Positions 35,983 through 44,636 of a stretch of 64,000 nt of DNA are shown here, in pieces. Source of the stretch: JBGSKY01 sp041740995 (GTDB taxonomy: Bacteria > Planctomycetota > Planctomycetia > Pirellulales > Pirellulaceae); the NCBI GenBank assembly GCA_041740995.1, contig JBGSKY010000035.1, positions 1 to 64,000 of the forward strand. The letters are read 5' to 3'. The notes under the pieces are model-generated. The model made no database searches. It worked only from the letters and a program-made list of their open reading frames with translations, and was not told the origin of the DNA. The first letter of the stretch is position 1. Every line of letters begins with the position of its first letter. Both the position numbers and the translations under genes were made by a program.

Positions 35983-37359
35983 TTAACGCACAATTGGAGT
36001 TGGTTTTCCATCGACGCTCAGATCATCAACGACAAAAACGTCATAGTCTTTTGTCCGCACGGGAACGCCCCGCACCGTCACGATCGCTCCAATCGTCAAC
36101 TCCATCTCTTCGGGCGTTGATCGTCCTAGATCGACTAGTTGCCGAATGCCATCGGCGTCGACGACCGCCATCGTATGTTCTGCATCACGCACTGGGGCGC
36201 GGGAGAAATCCAGCACAACTGCTTGGATTGGATCATTTCGACGATCGACGACGATGCGTTGATTGCGAAAGAGCAACTCGTCTGCAAATAAAATCTCCTG
36301 TTCGCCGATCGGTTGCATAAGTCCGACGACCGAAACGGAAAGCCCTTGAATCAACTCGCGAACCGCCGGTTGATTGCTGGGTCCGACATCGACCGCGATT
36401 GTCTCACCGCTGTTGGTTCGCACCTGGATCACTCCGTGTTCACGATCATTGACCATCGCAGTTTTGGTGTCCAAGATCGTACCTTGCATTGAATAGCGTT
36501 TCGGTCGTGGCGTCGCATCGCCGGTGTTTGAAAGTCCGCCAGAGATCGAAACGCCTTTACCTTTTCGGTCTTCTCTCAACGCAGCTTTCTCCCGATCTTT
36601 CTCTAGCTCCGCCGCCAATCGATCAGTTGCTTGTTGGACTGCATTTTCAAAAACGTACTCTTCGACTTGGTCCGAAACGCCGTCGTTATCACGATCCGGG
36701 AAACGCGAGTAGCGATCATAAAATCCGTCGTTGTTGCTGTCCTGGTATTGGTAGAATCCGCCATTGTTGCCGCCGCCTAGAGGGACGGAAGTTACAACGT
36801 TGCTTGGCCCGTAATTGTAATAATAGTATGGGTTGTAGCTGTAGTAGTCATAGAAGAACGGCACGTAGCCTGGATTGTAATAGCCCCACGGTCCACGGCG
36901 CGGTCGGTTTCCGTCACCGCGTGGTGGACGATAGCTCGAACCGCTACCTCCACCGCCAACGTTACCGTTGTTTTCTGTATCATTGCCTGAAACATCGACT
37001 GTGGTGCTGCGGGCGGCATTTCGAGTCGAGATCGGGTTGCGTTGCAGCATTGGATCGATCGCTGGCAACGAACGGTCGTCATAGTATGAAGTGCTAGCTC
37101 GCCCTGCATTTCCAGGGTTTCGGTTCATCGCATTGTTATTTCCACCACCTAAATTGGCACCGCCCAAGTTCTGACCATTGGACGCCGGCCCCGCTGGAGC
37201 TGGCGATGTGCTGCGTCCAGCGCCGAGCCCACCGGTTGTTCGGCCTGCACCGAGTTGGGCGTTTGCGGTCGTCGATAGCGGCCAACAAATGGCGATAGCG
37301 GCTAGCAACCAGCGGTGTCGGCTGGCCAATGACGTGAAATTGGATTGGGAGGCTGACAT
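35983..37359 (-). CDS. Secreted Gly/Asn/Tyr-rich protein with Ca-binding-like motifs
   Basis: The 458-residue protein has a signal peptide (RHRWLLAAIAICWPLSTTANA). The next 180 residues are low complexity: Gly/Asn-rich, then a Tyr/Pro/Asn-rich stretch (YNPYYYYNYG). At about 205-235 two D-x-[ND]-x-D-G-x-x-D motifs occur (DSNNDGFYD and DRDNDGVSD), like thrombospondin type 3 or EF-hand loops. A Lys/Arg/Glu-rich helix follows, then a C-terminal beta-rich part of about 190 residues in which ILDTKTAMVNDREHGVIQV and IAVDVGPSNQPAV occur. Planctomycetes have many such envelope proteins. The function is not known. Confidence 0.8.
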   Translation of the reverse strand: MSASQSNFTSLASRHRWLLAAIAICWPLSTTANAQLGAGRTTGGLGAGRSTSPAPAGPASNGQNLGGANLGGGNNNAMNRNPGNAGRASTSYYDDRSLPAIDPMLQRNPISTRNAARSTTVDVSGNDTENNGNVGGGGSGSSYRPPRGDGNRPRRGPWGYYNPGYVPFFYDYYSYNPYYYYNYGPSNVVTSVPLGGGNNGGFYQYQDSNNDGFYDRYSRFPDRDNDGVSDQVEEYVFENAVQQATDRLAAELEKDREKAALREDRKGKGVSISGGLSNTGDATPRPKRYSMQGTILDTKTAMVNDREHGVIQVRTNSGETIAVDVGPSNQPAVRELIQGLSVSVVGLMQPIGEQEILFADELLFRNQRIVVDRRNDPIQAVVLDFSRAPVRDAEHTMAVVDADGIRQLVDLGRSTPEEMELTIGAIVTVRGVPVRTKDYDVFVVDDLSVDGKPTPIVR

Positions 37360-37992
37360 GACTTATAACCTTTGCGAAAACTGTTCTGGCGTAGACACAA
37401 CTGCCCATAACCGCAAATCGTGTTCCGAAAGTGCCGGTCGTACGGATTGTTCGTTGTCCCTCCGTTAAGATATGCGGAACGCTCGCTTCGGAACAGCTTC
37501 CTTGTGTTGGCGGAATTGATTCTTTGGTACTCCGACTTGCCCGACTTCAAGCTGCCGCGTAGAATTCACTGGAAGCTGATGTGTTCAGCCGAAAAATGGC
37601 CGCAGATCAATCATTTTGCTGGCTTTTATTGGTTGCCATCCCAGTTTGCGCAGGACGCGCAAAGCGACTTGACGGGCACAATCTCGTGCATGCCGATTCG
37701 CTGTCAGAAGTCTCTCACTTGTTCGCGTCCAGCCCCCGAATCGCTCAGCTTCGTTGCCGAGCGGTCTGCCCTGCGTCGTGATTGTATCAAACAAATTGCT
37801 CCCGCCGAAATTTCGCGTTTCACATTTGACGCAACAACTGTGTCGAATGTATCGCGCGGCTTAGGACAGTTTGCCAAAACTTGTGGTGTCGATTTTTGAC
37901 CGAGCAAAATTCGTGACCTATACTCCGCTAGGGAGACCGTCTGCCGTCGCCGAAATTTCGGTCGCGAGCGGTTTTCGCGAAATGCGGACTCG
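37360..37992. other. 630-base region without a convincing gene
   Basis: The best candidate is a 66-codon plus-strand frame at 37581-37781 starting with a signal-peptide-like MAADQSFCWLLLVAIPVCAG (from its second ATG), but it soon ends and is not supported by a Shine-Dalgarno site. A longer plus frame (37420-37899) overlaps a minus frame (37704-38051), and neither has protein-like character. The region should hold the promoters of both flanking divergent genes. Confidence 0.35.
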
Positions 37993-38028
37993 GGTCCAGT
38001 TGTCGCTCCAACGACATCCAACTGGACC
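37993..38028 (+). promoter_or_regulatory. Strong hairpin in the leader of the S41 protease gene
   Basis: GGTCCAGT (37993-38000) pairs with ACTGGACC (38021-38028). Inside, TGTCG pairs with CGACA around the hexaloop CTCCAA, leaving a four-base bulge (TCCA) on the 3' side. The 13 base pairs end 38 bases before the protease start codon, and no U-tract follows. It could be a 5'-UTR stability element, a protein-binding site or the operator of a dimeric regulator. Confidence 0.55.
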
Positions 38029-38066
38029 GGAGGAAACTGCCCACTTGCCAATCTGGAAGCGTAAGT

Positions 38067-39770
38067 ATGCCGAGGAAGCTGTTAGGGTGCATGGTTGCAC
38101 TCGCATGGACGCTGCAATTTGCGATCGTTGACCGATCCGCAATCGCAGTCGCACAGAGCGAAGTTAAATCCATTGAACCATTGAAACTGGAAGAAGCTCT
38201 TTCGCATGGACGCGAGCTGGAAATTCAACAGCGATGGCAGGAAGCGATCAATCACTACGAGAAGCTTCATCGCAAATACCCAGATTCTGAAGATGCCAAT
38301 CGACGGCTTCAAATCGTTCGGATCCATTACGACATTTGGCGACGATACACCGACCAATCGTTTATCAACACTGTTGATCGAACAAACACTCAATCGGCAC
38401 TCACGTTGTACGCAGAAATCCTCGGCAAACTTGAGCTCTACTATGTCGATCCAATCAGTCTGCCGAACTTGCTGCGAAATGGTACTGTGTTTCTCGAAGT
38501 CGCGTTGACTGAGCCAGATTTTTTGACTCAAAACGTCAGCCACGTGCCGACTGAGAAGATCGAGGCCTTCCGTACGTCTGCTCACCGAAGCATCGTAAAC
38601 CGGCCCGTCGGATCCGTTCGCGAGGCACAAGCGTTGGTGTTGAACATCGCCAATCAGGCCGCCCGCGAGATCGGGGCTAATCCGACCGCTGTTGTTTATG
38701 AATACATCGCCGGTGCAATCGGAATGCTTGACCCATACTCGGCGTTTTTGACCGCTGGCGAGTACAACGAAATAATGTCACAGATCGAAGGGAACTTGAT
38801 CGGCATCGGAGTCGAACTGTGGGCTGACAAATCCGATCTGGAAATTGTCGAAGTCTTCAATGGTGGACCAGCTTCCGAGGGCGGTTTGCTGAGCGGCGAC
38901 CGGATTGTTCAAATCGACAACTACCGCGTATTAGACATCGGCGCCAAGCGAGCAGCCGACTTGTTGCGTGGTCCAGAATTTAGCAAAGTCACGCTGCAAT
39001 TTGAACGCAACGACGGATCGGTGCAATCCCGAGTAATCGTGCGACGTCGAATCGAAGTCCCCAGTGTGACCGACGTCAAAATTGCCGACGCGACACAAGG
39101 CATTGGCTACTTCCGCATTACGAACTTCCAGAAAACCACCGCCTCAGAAGTCGATACCGCGTTGATCGATTTAACGAACCAAGGCATGAGAATGTTGGTC
39201 ATCGATTTGCGACGCAACCCTGGCGGCCTGCTCGACGCTGCGGTCGATATTTCTGATCGCTTTCTCGAGCATGGAGGCATCGTCAGCACACGCGGTCGAA
39301 ATGGTGCCGAAAACCACAACTTCGCTGCTCATTATGCCGGCACGACGCGATTGCCGCTGATGGTCATGATCGACGAAGACAGTGCTAGCGCAAGCGAAAT
39401 TTTCGCTGGTGCCATTCGTGATAACAATCGGGGCATGATCGTCGGTCGAACCTCGTACGGCAAAGGCAGCGTGCAGGGTGTTTTCCACAACGACGTGGGA
39501 CAAGGCGGCGTGCGGCTGACCGTATCGAAGTTCTTTTCGCCGACCGGGTACGCGATCAGTTCACGCGGAATCATTCCACATGTCGAGTTTCCCGCAATCG
39601 AAGAATCGCAAGAAGTGCTGGTCGCCAAGCCGGTTTTGAACGGCGATGCAAGCGAACGATCGGCCGATCGTCGCGATACTCGCCGCGTTCGTCAGGAGCT
39701 GGACGATGCCGACTTGCAACGGGCGATTGTCGAAGCTCGATCAATGCTGACCCGCGTTTCGTCTCGCTAG
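38067..39770 (+). CDS. S41 family C-terminal processing protease with PDZ domain
   Basis: The 567-residue protein has a signal peptide (MPRKLLGCMVALAWTLQFAI). An N-terminal tetratricopeptide-like segment (ALSHGRELEIQQRWQEAINH) precedes the protease. A PDZ domain lies at about 240-325 (GVELWADKSDLEIVEVFNGG; VQIDNYRVLDIG). The S41 core follows: GIGYFRITNFQKTTA, LVIDLRRNPGGLLDAAVDI, and the catalytic serine in DSASASEIFAGAI with the lysine in RTSYGKGSVQ. It would cleave envelope proteins at the C-terminus or degrade damaged ones in the periplasm. Full length and typical, apart from the long N-terminal part. Ends 77 bases before a convergent gene, with a hairpin between. Confidence 0.94.
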   Translation: MPRKLLGCMVALAWTLQFAIVDRSAIAVAQSEVKSIEPLKLEEALSHGRELEIQQRWQEAINHYEKLHRKYPDSEDANRRLQIVRIHYDIWRRYTDQSFINTVDRTNTQSALTLYAEILGKLELYYVDPISLPNLLRNGTVFLEVALTEPDFLTQNVSHVPTEKIEAFRTSAHRSIVNRPVGSVREAQALVLNIANQAAREIGANPTAVVYEYIAGAIGMLDPYSAFLTAGEYNEIMSQIEGNLIGIGVELWADKSDLEIVEVFNGGPASEGGLLSGDRIVQIDNYRVLDIGAKRAADLLRGPEFSKVTLQFERNDGSVQSRVIVRRRIEVPSVTDVKIADATQGIGYFRITNFQKTTASEVDTALIDLTNQGMRMLVIDLRRNPGGLLDAAVDISDRFLEHGGIVSTRGRNGAENHNFAAHYAGTTRLPLMVMIDEDSASASEIFAGAIRDNNRGMIVGRTSYGKGSVQGVFHNDVGQGGVRLTVSKFFSPTGYAISSRGIIPHVEFPAIEESQEVLVAKPVLNGDASERSADRRDTRRVRQELDDADLQRAIVEARSMLTRVSSR

Positions 39771-39792
39771 CTTCAGTCGTGCTTGAATGTAG

Positions 39793-39813
39793 CGAAACTC
39801 TCCAAGAGTTTCG
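39793..39813. terminator. Bidirectional terminator-like hairpin
   Basis: CGAAACTC (39793-39800), loop TCCAA, then GAGTTTCG (39806-39813) form a perfect 8-bp stem, centred in the 77 bases between the convergent S41 protease gene and the lipoprotein gene. Stems of this kind next to convergent stops usually end both transcripts, although no long U-tract is present. Confidence 0.6.
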
Positions 39814-39847
39814 ACAACTTAAAGACACGTCGAAACGCTCGATGTGT

Positions 39848-40387
39848 TTAGTCATCAGTCGAATGTTTCGTCTCAAACGGGTGAGCGTGATCTTCGCCCT
39901 CTTTGGGTTGCTGTTTCTGAATTCCGTCGACACGAAGCTCAATTTGGTTGCTTCCATCGGTCGTGATATCGACTAGCAAACCGGAAGTTGAATACGAAGC
40001 AAATTTTGGAGCGACGACGCCGATTGTGCTGGGACGATGTGCCGTCATGCCTTCGGTAACGACAAATTGAACGACTACGCAAGCGTGCTTGCCCGCGACG
40101 GCTCCGTCGCCAGGTTGGTATGTCGTCAGTGTGAAGCTGCCATCTTTTTCGATCGAACCACGCGCCTGAATCGGGAAGTCTTTCGACTTCAGTTCAACAA
40201 TTCCGACATGGACCGGCGATCCGTCTTCAAAAAGAACCTTGCCCTGCACCGGATAGGTCTTCAATTGGTCTGAGCAACCGCTTGCCAGAAGGATCAACGC
40301 CAAAGAAACAAACATTGACCACGAAGCACTGCTGTTTGTGATCGCTGGCAGGCTACGGAATCGTCTCTCGGGAAACTTGATTGTCAT
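39848..40387 (-). CDS. Planctomycete lipoprotein with regulatory-like beta domain
   Basis: From the ATG at 40387 the product has 179 residues; ATG at 40315 (MFVSLALILLASGC) would start right at the signal peptide. The lipobox is L-A-S-G-C, after LALIL. The mature part contains YPVQGKVLFEDGSPVHVGIVEL and GSIEKDGSFTLTTYQPGDGA, the carboxypeptidase-regulatory-like beta sandwich that accompanies DUF1559 proteins in planctomycetes. His-rich tail. It overlaps the upstream DUF1559 gene by about 35 bases if the first start is used, which supports translational coupling. Probably an envelope partner of that protein. Confidence 0.82.
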   Translation of the reverse strand: MTIKFPERRFRSLPAITNSSASWSMFVSLALILLASGCSDQLKTYPVQGKVLFEDGSPVHVGIVELKSKDFPIQARGSIEKDGSFTLTTYQPGDGAVAGKHACVVVQFVVTEGMTAHRPSTIGVVAPKFASYSTSGLLVDITTDGSNQIELRVDGIQKQQPKEGEDHAHPFETKHSTDD

Positions 40388-41396
40388 ATCGATTACAAAG
40401 ATAGCTGAGTGTTTCGGTGTCGATAGTGTTGGATAACAAGTGGATGCTCCCGTCCGCAAAAGCGAACTGACAACCACCCAGATGCCAGCTTCCCCACGAG
40501 ACCAATCCATTGAGTTGGTCGCGTGGATCGGAGACAATTGGCACCCCCGGACCGCCAACGCGAGTTGAATTGAAAACTACGTCGCCGCTAAAGATGAATG
40601 CGTCAAAAGTTGCTTCACGTAACTTGTTCAACGGCACGTGCATCTCGCCAGTCAGAATTGTGTTGCTCAGCCCGTCTGTCACGCTGGTATGCGAAATTCG
40701 ATCGACCCAGTCACCTGGCCGTCCCGTTCTGCAATCGGCATGGCTGGAAATGATGATTCCAGTTCCATTGCCACCATAGTAGAAATCGGTCGGCAAGCCA
40801 AAAGAACCGGGTGACAAATCACCATGGTTTCCGCCATAGTCGCCGACTGCGCCGGTCAACACTGCCGCAGACGGAAAGCGGATTGGAACGTCGCACCCGC
40901 AAGGCAGGCGTGTCCAATCGATTGGTGGCGTCGCACCGATTCCCTGACCAACGGCTTGTTTGAGCGTGCGGCGAGAGGGACAGCAATACACCGCAAGGTT
41001 TCCGTTGCGCACCGCATCGGCATGGCTGGCATACGATTGACCAAGATCCCACTGCTTCGCCCGGGCGACTTGCTCTAAAAATGGCATGATGCGGACGAGC
41101 CAAGTTGCTTCTTCTCCCCCGCATTGCAGCTCCACTGGGCTGTCCGGTCGTGGCTGAAACCTGGCCGGCGGATACGCTTTGTAGGTTTCGTGAAACAGTT
41201 CGGTGGCAAGCGAGATTTGATGCAGGTTGCTTTGGCACTGAGCGACCCGAGCGCTTTCTCGCGCGTTTTGAATTGAAGGCAGGAGAAGCCCGACCAAAAC
41301 CAAGATGATCGTGATGGAAACAAGCAATTCAACAATCGTGAAAGCACCTCTGGAAGCCACTGCGACGATCGGTTTTGGATGGCTAGTTCGGTACAT
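40353..41396 (-). CDS. DUF1559 prepilin-like protein (second copy)
   Basis: The 347-residue protein has a class III-type prepilin leader (GAFTIVELLVSITIILVLVG) at about 17-36, then ESARVAQCQSNLHQISLA. There is a Cys-containing middle (YCCPSRR) and a C-terminal H-x9-DG motif (H-LGGCQFAFA-DG). It is the same family as the protein at 25897-27006 but clearly divergent. It overlaps the following lipoprotein gene, a common pairing. Likely an envelope pseudopilin-like protein that is processed at the leader. Confidence 0.9.
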   Translation of the reverse strand: MYRTSHPKPIVAVASRGAFTIVELLVSITIILVLVGLLLPSIQNARESARVAQCQSNLHQISLATELFHETYKAYPPARFQPRPDSPVELQCGGEEATWLVRIMPFLEQVARAKQWDLGQSYASHADAVRNGNLAVYCCPSRRTLKQAVGQGIGATPPIDWTRLPCGCDVPIRFPSAAVLTGAVGDYGGNHGDLSPGSFGLPTDFYYGGNGTGIIISSHADCRTGRPGDWVDRISHTSVTDGLSNTILTGEMHVPLNKLREATFDAFIFSGDVVFNSTRVGGPGVPIVSDPRDQLNGLVSWGSWHLGGCQFAFADGSIHLLSNTIDTETLSYLCNRYDNQVSRETIP

Positions 41397-41540
41397 CTAT
41401 CACGAAAGTTAATCAGATCGAGCTGGATATTTCCGCCCAATTTTACTCACGATGCGACTAAGCCCCCGAGGGAAAACTCGAAAATCGTCAAGAATTCACA
41501 ATCCACTCGTACGCCTTGATAGCTTTGGACGCATGGCGAC

Positions 41541-42152
41541 TTATCGCTGATGATTGAGGATCAAACCCAGAATCTCTTGACGACTGGCTTCATTTTCGCG
41601 GAAGACACCGCGCATGGCACTGGTGACGCACAGGCTGCCAGAGCGACGAACGCCGCGGATCGTCATGCACGCGTGCGTCGCTTGAATCACCACGCCTACG
41701 CCGCGAACTGCTAGCTCAGTTTCCACCAAGTCTGCGATCGTTTCGGTCATTCGCTCTTGGACTTGAGGCCGTCTTGAAACATCTTCGACAACACGAGCCA
41801 ATTTGCTCAACCCGACGACCTTACCGTTGGGCAAATATCCTATATGAACACGGCCGGTGAACGGTAATAAGTGATGCTCGCACATGCTGGCGAACTCGAT
41901 ATCGCGAACCAGCACAATTTCGTCATATCGTTCATCGAAAACTCGCTGTAAATGCCTCGCTGGGTCCGCTCGCAGCCCCGCAAAGACCTCCGCGTACATC
42001 CGCGCGACTCGCGCCGGAGTTTCTAGCAAGCCATCGCGGTCAGGATCTTCGCCGATGGCGATGAGGATTTCGCGGACGGCGCGTTCAATCCGAGCGTGGT
42101 CAACCGGCGGAAGTTGATTATCAACGGGTGCGGGCGACTTTGGGGTGGGCAC
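41541..42152 (-). CDS. folE: GTP cyclohydrolase I
   Basis: The 203-residue enzyme converts GTP to dihydroneopterin triphosphate, the first step of folate (or queuosine/tetrahydropterin) synthesis. EFASMCEHHLLPFTGRVHIGY holds the zinc-binding Cys and two His. GLSKLARVVEDVSRRPQVQE and ATHACMTIRGVRR hold the other active-site residues, including the second zinc Cys. The normal length is about 190-220. The protein is cytosolic and decameric. It stands alone, upstream of a divergent esterase gene. Confidence 0.97.
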   Translation of the reverse strand: MPTPKSPAPVDNQLPPVDHARIERAVREILIAIGEDPDRDGLLETPARVARMYAEVFAGLRADPARHLQRVFDERYDEIVLVRDIEFASMCEHHLLPFTGRVHIGYLPNGKVVGLSKLARVVEDVSRRPQVQERMTETIADLVETELAVRGVGVVIQATHACMTIRGVRRSGSLCVTSAMRGVFRENEASRQEILGLILNHQR

Positions 42153-42343
42153 AGAAAGCGTGTGGTTGGCTGAAGCGGAAATGGCGTCGTTCCTGAAAGT
42201 TTATTGTGAGCTCGGTAAAACCTGTCGAGCCGTATTATTCTATAATGGCAAGTCCAATTCCCCAAGCCCGCCGATTTTGGGGGCTGATCGCGACATTGTG
42301 TCAACTCAGCACCGCCATCCTTACCAATCAAGGCACCCAACTT

Positions 42344-43267
42344 ATGCCAACCCGCTCCCAGTTGTATCGTTTTATCGCCTGCCGATTCACATTTGTTATC
42401 GCATTCTCGGTTCTCCAAATCGTCGCTTCAACGTTTGCTAGCGCCCAGAGCTCGCACGTCAACGAACAATGTGAGGTGCACAGCGAAATCCTAGCAAGCC
42501 AGCGAAAGTTTGCGATTTATCTGCCGCCCAACTACGACACTTCGCGACGCAGTTACCCTGTTCTTTATCTGTTGCATGGCAGCGGCGACGATCAAACCGG
42601 TTGGGTTCAATTTGGCGAAGTCCAACGGATCGCCGACGAATCGATTGCCAATGGCACGGCTACGGCGATGATTATTGTCATGCCTGACGCAGACACGGGC
42701 CGCAAAGGATATTTCAATGATATCGATGGCCAGTGGCGATACGAAGATTTCTTCTTCGATGAATTGATTCCCTTTATCGAGTCGAACTATCGAGTGAAGG
42801 CCGACAAGCGATACCGCGCCGTTGCTGGGCTTTCGATGGGTGGAGGAGGGACGCTGATGTACGCTTTGCATCGACCGGAATTGTTCAGTTCCGCTTGCCC
42901 ATTATCCGCCTCGGTCGGTCCGCTAAACGTCGAAGAGATGAAAAAACGCATTCGCCGCAACGATGCAAATGCTGAAGAGCAAAAAGAGTACACCGACGAA
43001 CAGTTGGAGAGCTACTACAAGCGACACAATGCGATCTCACTGGTTGAGGCATTACCGGAAAACCAGAAACGCGCGGTTCGTTGGTACATCGATTGTGGCG
43101 ACGACGATTTTCTTTTTGAAGGGAACTCGTTGCTGCACATCGCGATGAGAAAGAACAACGTTGTTCACGAATACCGAGTCCGAGAAGGTGGCCATACCTG
43201 GACTTACTGGCGCGAATCGCTGCCTAATGTCTTGCAGTTCGTATCGCAATCGTTCCATCAATTTTAG
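42344..43267 (+). CDS. Secreted esterase (enterochelin-esterase-like, alpha/beta hydrolase)
   Basis: From the ATG at 42344 the product has 307 residues with a signal peptide (FVIAFSVLQIVASTFASAQ). The next ATG upstream (42206) lies before a probable -10 (TATAAT, 42241-42246) and is not used. It fits the putative esterase family D fold: YPVLYLLHGSGDDQTGW (oxyanion loop), then GLSMGGGGT with nucleophile Ser164, DCGDDDFLF and a His in EGGHTWTYW. Such enzymes cleave feruloyl, mycoloyl or siderophore esters; the substrate is not evident. Probably periplasmic. Confidence 0.87.
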   Translation: MPTRSQLYRFIACRFTFVIAFSVLQIVASTFASAQSSHVNEQCEVHSEILASQRKFAIYLPPNYDTSRRSYPVLYLLHGSGDDQTGWVQFGEVQRIADESIANGTATAMIIVMPDADTGRKGYFNDIDGQWRYEDFFFDELIPFIESNYRVKADKRYRAVAGLSMGGGGTLMYALHRPELFSSACPLSASVGPLNVEEMKKRIRRNDANAEEQKEYTDEQLESYYKRHNAISLVEALPENQKRAVRWYIDCGDDDFLFEGNSLLHIAMRKNNVVHEYRVREGGHTWTYWRESLPNVLQFVSQSFHQF

Positions 43268-43317
43268 ATTCGCGAGTGCGCTCGGTTGGATCAATGCGAA
43301 GCATTTTTAGCGGCCGA

Positions 43318-43600
43318 GATGCGAAGCTTCGTTAGCGGCACGGCGCGAGCCGTCCGGTTCTTGCGCAAGCAAGCCTCGGCGTTGCCAGAAGTTCCCCCAA
43401 ACCACAATCGCACGAAGAACCGGAGGGCTTGCGCCCATTCCGCTACGGTTAGCGGTCGGGATGCGAAGCATCGTTAGCGGTACGGCGCGAGCCGTCCGGT
43501 TCTTTCGCAAATCAACCTCGGCGTTGCCAGAAGTCTCCCCCAAGCCACAATCGCACGAAGAACCGGAGGGCTTGCGCCCGTTCCGCTATGGTTGGCTACA
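43318..43600. repeat. Two tandem copies of a 142-bp structured unit
   Basis: Copies begin at GATGCGAAGC at 43318 and 43460, 142 bases apart, and are about 90% alike. Within each, the arm GCGCGAGCCGTCCGGTTCTT pairs with AAGAACCGGAGGGCTTGCGC further on (18 of 20), so each unit can fold into a long hairpin. After the second copy a shorter inverted arm pair (GGCGTT/AACGCC) is seen at about 43607-43645. There is no coding content in this 436-base spacer. Confidence 0.8.
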
Positions 43601-43703
43601 GTCAAAACGGGCGTTGCCGTGGGCCAAAAATCCCGGGCCGTAACGCCACGAAAAAAATCCCCCGAGCGGACGTACTAGCTAGGTTTAACCCAAGTTTCCC
43701 AGC

Positions 43704-44414
43704 CTACTTAAGTTCCACTGTGCCTGACTTGGCAACCACGCCTTCGGGATAGGCGCCGTCGAGTTGCAGGACGTCGACGTTCTTGCCCCAAATGTTCTTC
43801 GTGAAGTTATCGCGGCCGGTCCCGAACCGATATCGCGAGTAGTGCCAACTATTGGTGCTGTGGTAGTCCTGGTGGTAATCTTCGGCAGGCCAGAAGGTCG
43901 ATTTTTCTAGCAGCTCGACGCGGATCGGCGACTTGAACTTCTTCATCTGCTCAATTGCTCCGATAACCCGCTCGGCAGCCGCTTTTTCCTTGTCGTCGGC
44001 GTAGAAAATGGCCGGCTTGTAACCATCGCCACGATCGACAAATGAACCGCCCGCGTCGGTCGGATCGATGTGTTTGATCAGCCACTCGACCAAGCCGGCA
44101 TAGGTGACCTTGGATCGATCATAAGTGACCTCTACCACTTCGATGTGATGGCCGTCGTGATAAGTCTGATAATTCGGATTCTCGGTCGTCCCACCGCTGT
44201 AACCTGACACGACATCCAGTACGCCGGGACAATGCTCAAAATCGGTCTCCACGCACCAAAAGCACCCGCCAGCAAAGACCGCTTTGGCGACGTTGGTTGG
44301 GTCGGCCGCTTTCAATTTTTCGCTCGTCGGTTTCGCCGTCGGTTCAGCTCGCACGGCGTAGAATCCGGCCGTCGCCGCGACCAGGCCAATTAACAGAACA
44401 ATTCGAGATTTCAT
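43704..44414 (-). CDS. msrA: Peptide methionine sulfoxide reductase MsrA (secreted)
   Basis: From the ATG at 44414, which follows AAGGAATCG, the protein has 236 residues. A signal peptide (KSRIVLLIGLVAATAGFYAVRA) directs it across the inner membrane. The catalytic motif GGCFWCVE places Cys51 as nucleophile, and GYSGGTTENPNYQTY and HIEVVEVTYDRSKVTY complete the MsrA domain. It repairs the S-epimer of methionine sulfoxide in exported proteins. It lacks the fused MsrB domain. It diverges from ileS, with about 220 bases between the starts. Confidence 0.95.
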   Translation of the reverse strand: MKSRIVLLIGLVAATAGFYAVRAEPTAKPTSEKLKAADPTNVAKAVFAGGCFWCVETDFEHCPGVLDVVSGYSGGTTENPNYQTYHDGHHIEVVEVTYDRSKVTYAGLVEWLIKHIDPTDAGGSFVDRGDGYKPAIFYADDKEKAAAERVIGAIEQMKKFKSPIRVELLEKSTFWPAEDYHQDYHSTNSWHYSRYRFGTGRDNFTKNIWGKNVDVLQLDGAYPEGVVAKSGTVELK

Positions 44415-44636
44415 AACGATTCCTTTTCGCGTGGAAAAACAGCCTGATAGCGCATGATAGCCAATACGCAACCCGCCGCGATACGGTTTCCAAATACGAC
44501 GGATAGGTTTCGAATGACCGGGCAGCAATGGAATCCTCATCGGAGCCCGTTTAGCAATTTCGTTCGATCGGATAGCATACTCAGATTGTTTTCGCCGAAA
44601 ATCCTTCTCAATTTCCCGTCAAACCCCAAACAACGC

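Noticed and set aside
37420..38051. Overlapping plus (159 codons) and minus (115 codons) frames before the S41 gene
   Set aside because: Cys/Arg/Ser-rich out-of-frame composition, mutual overlap, and no start signal; kept only as a gap note.
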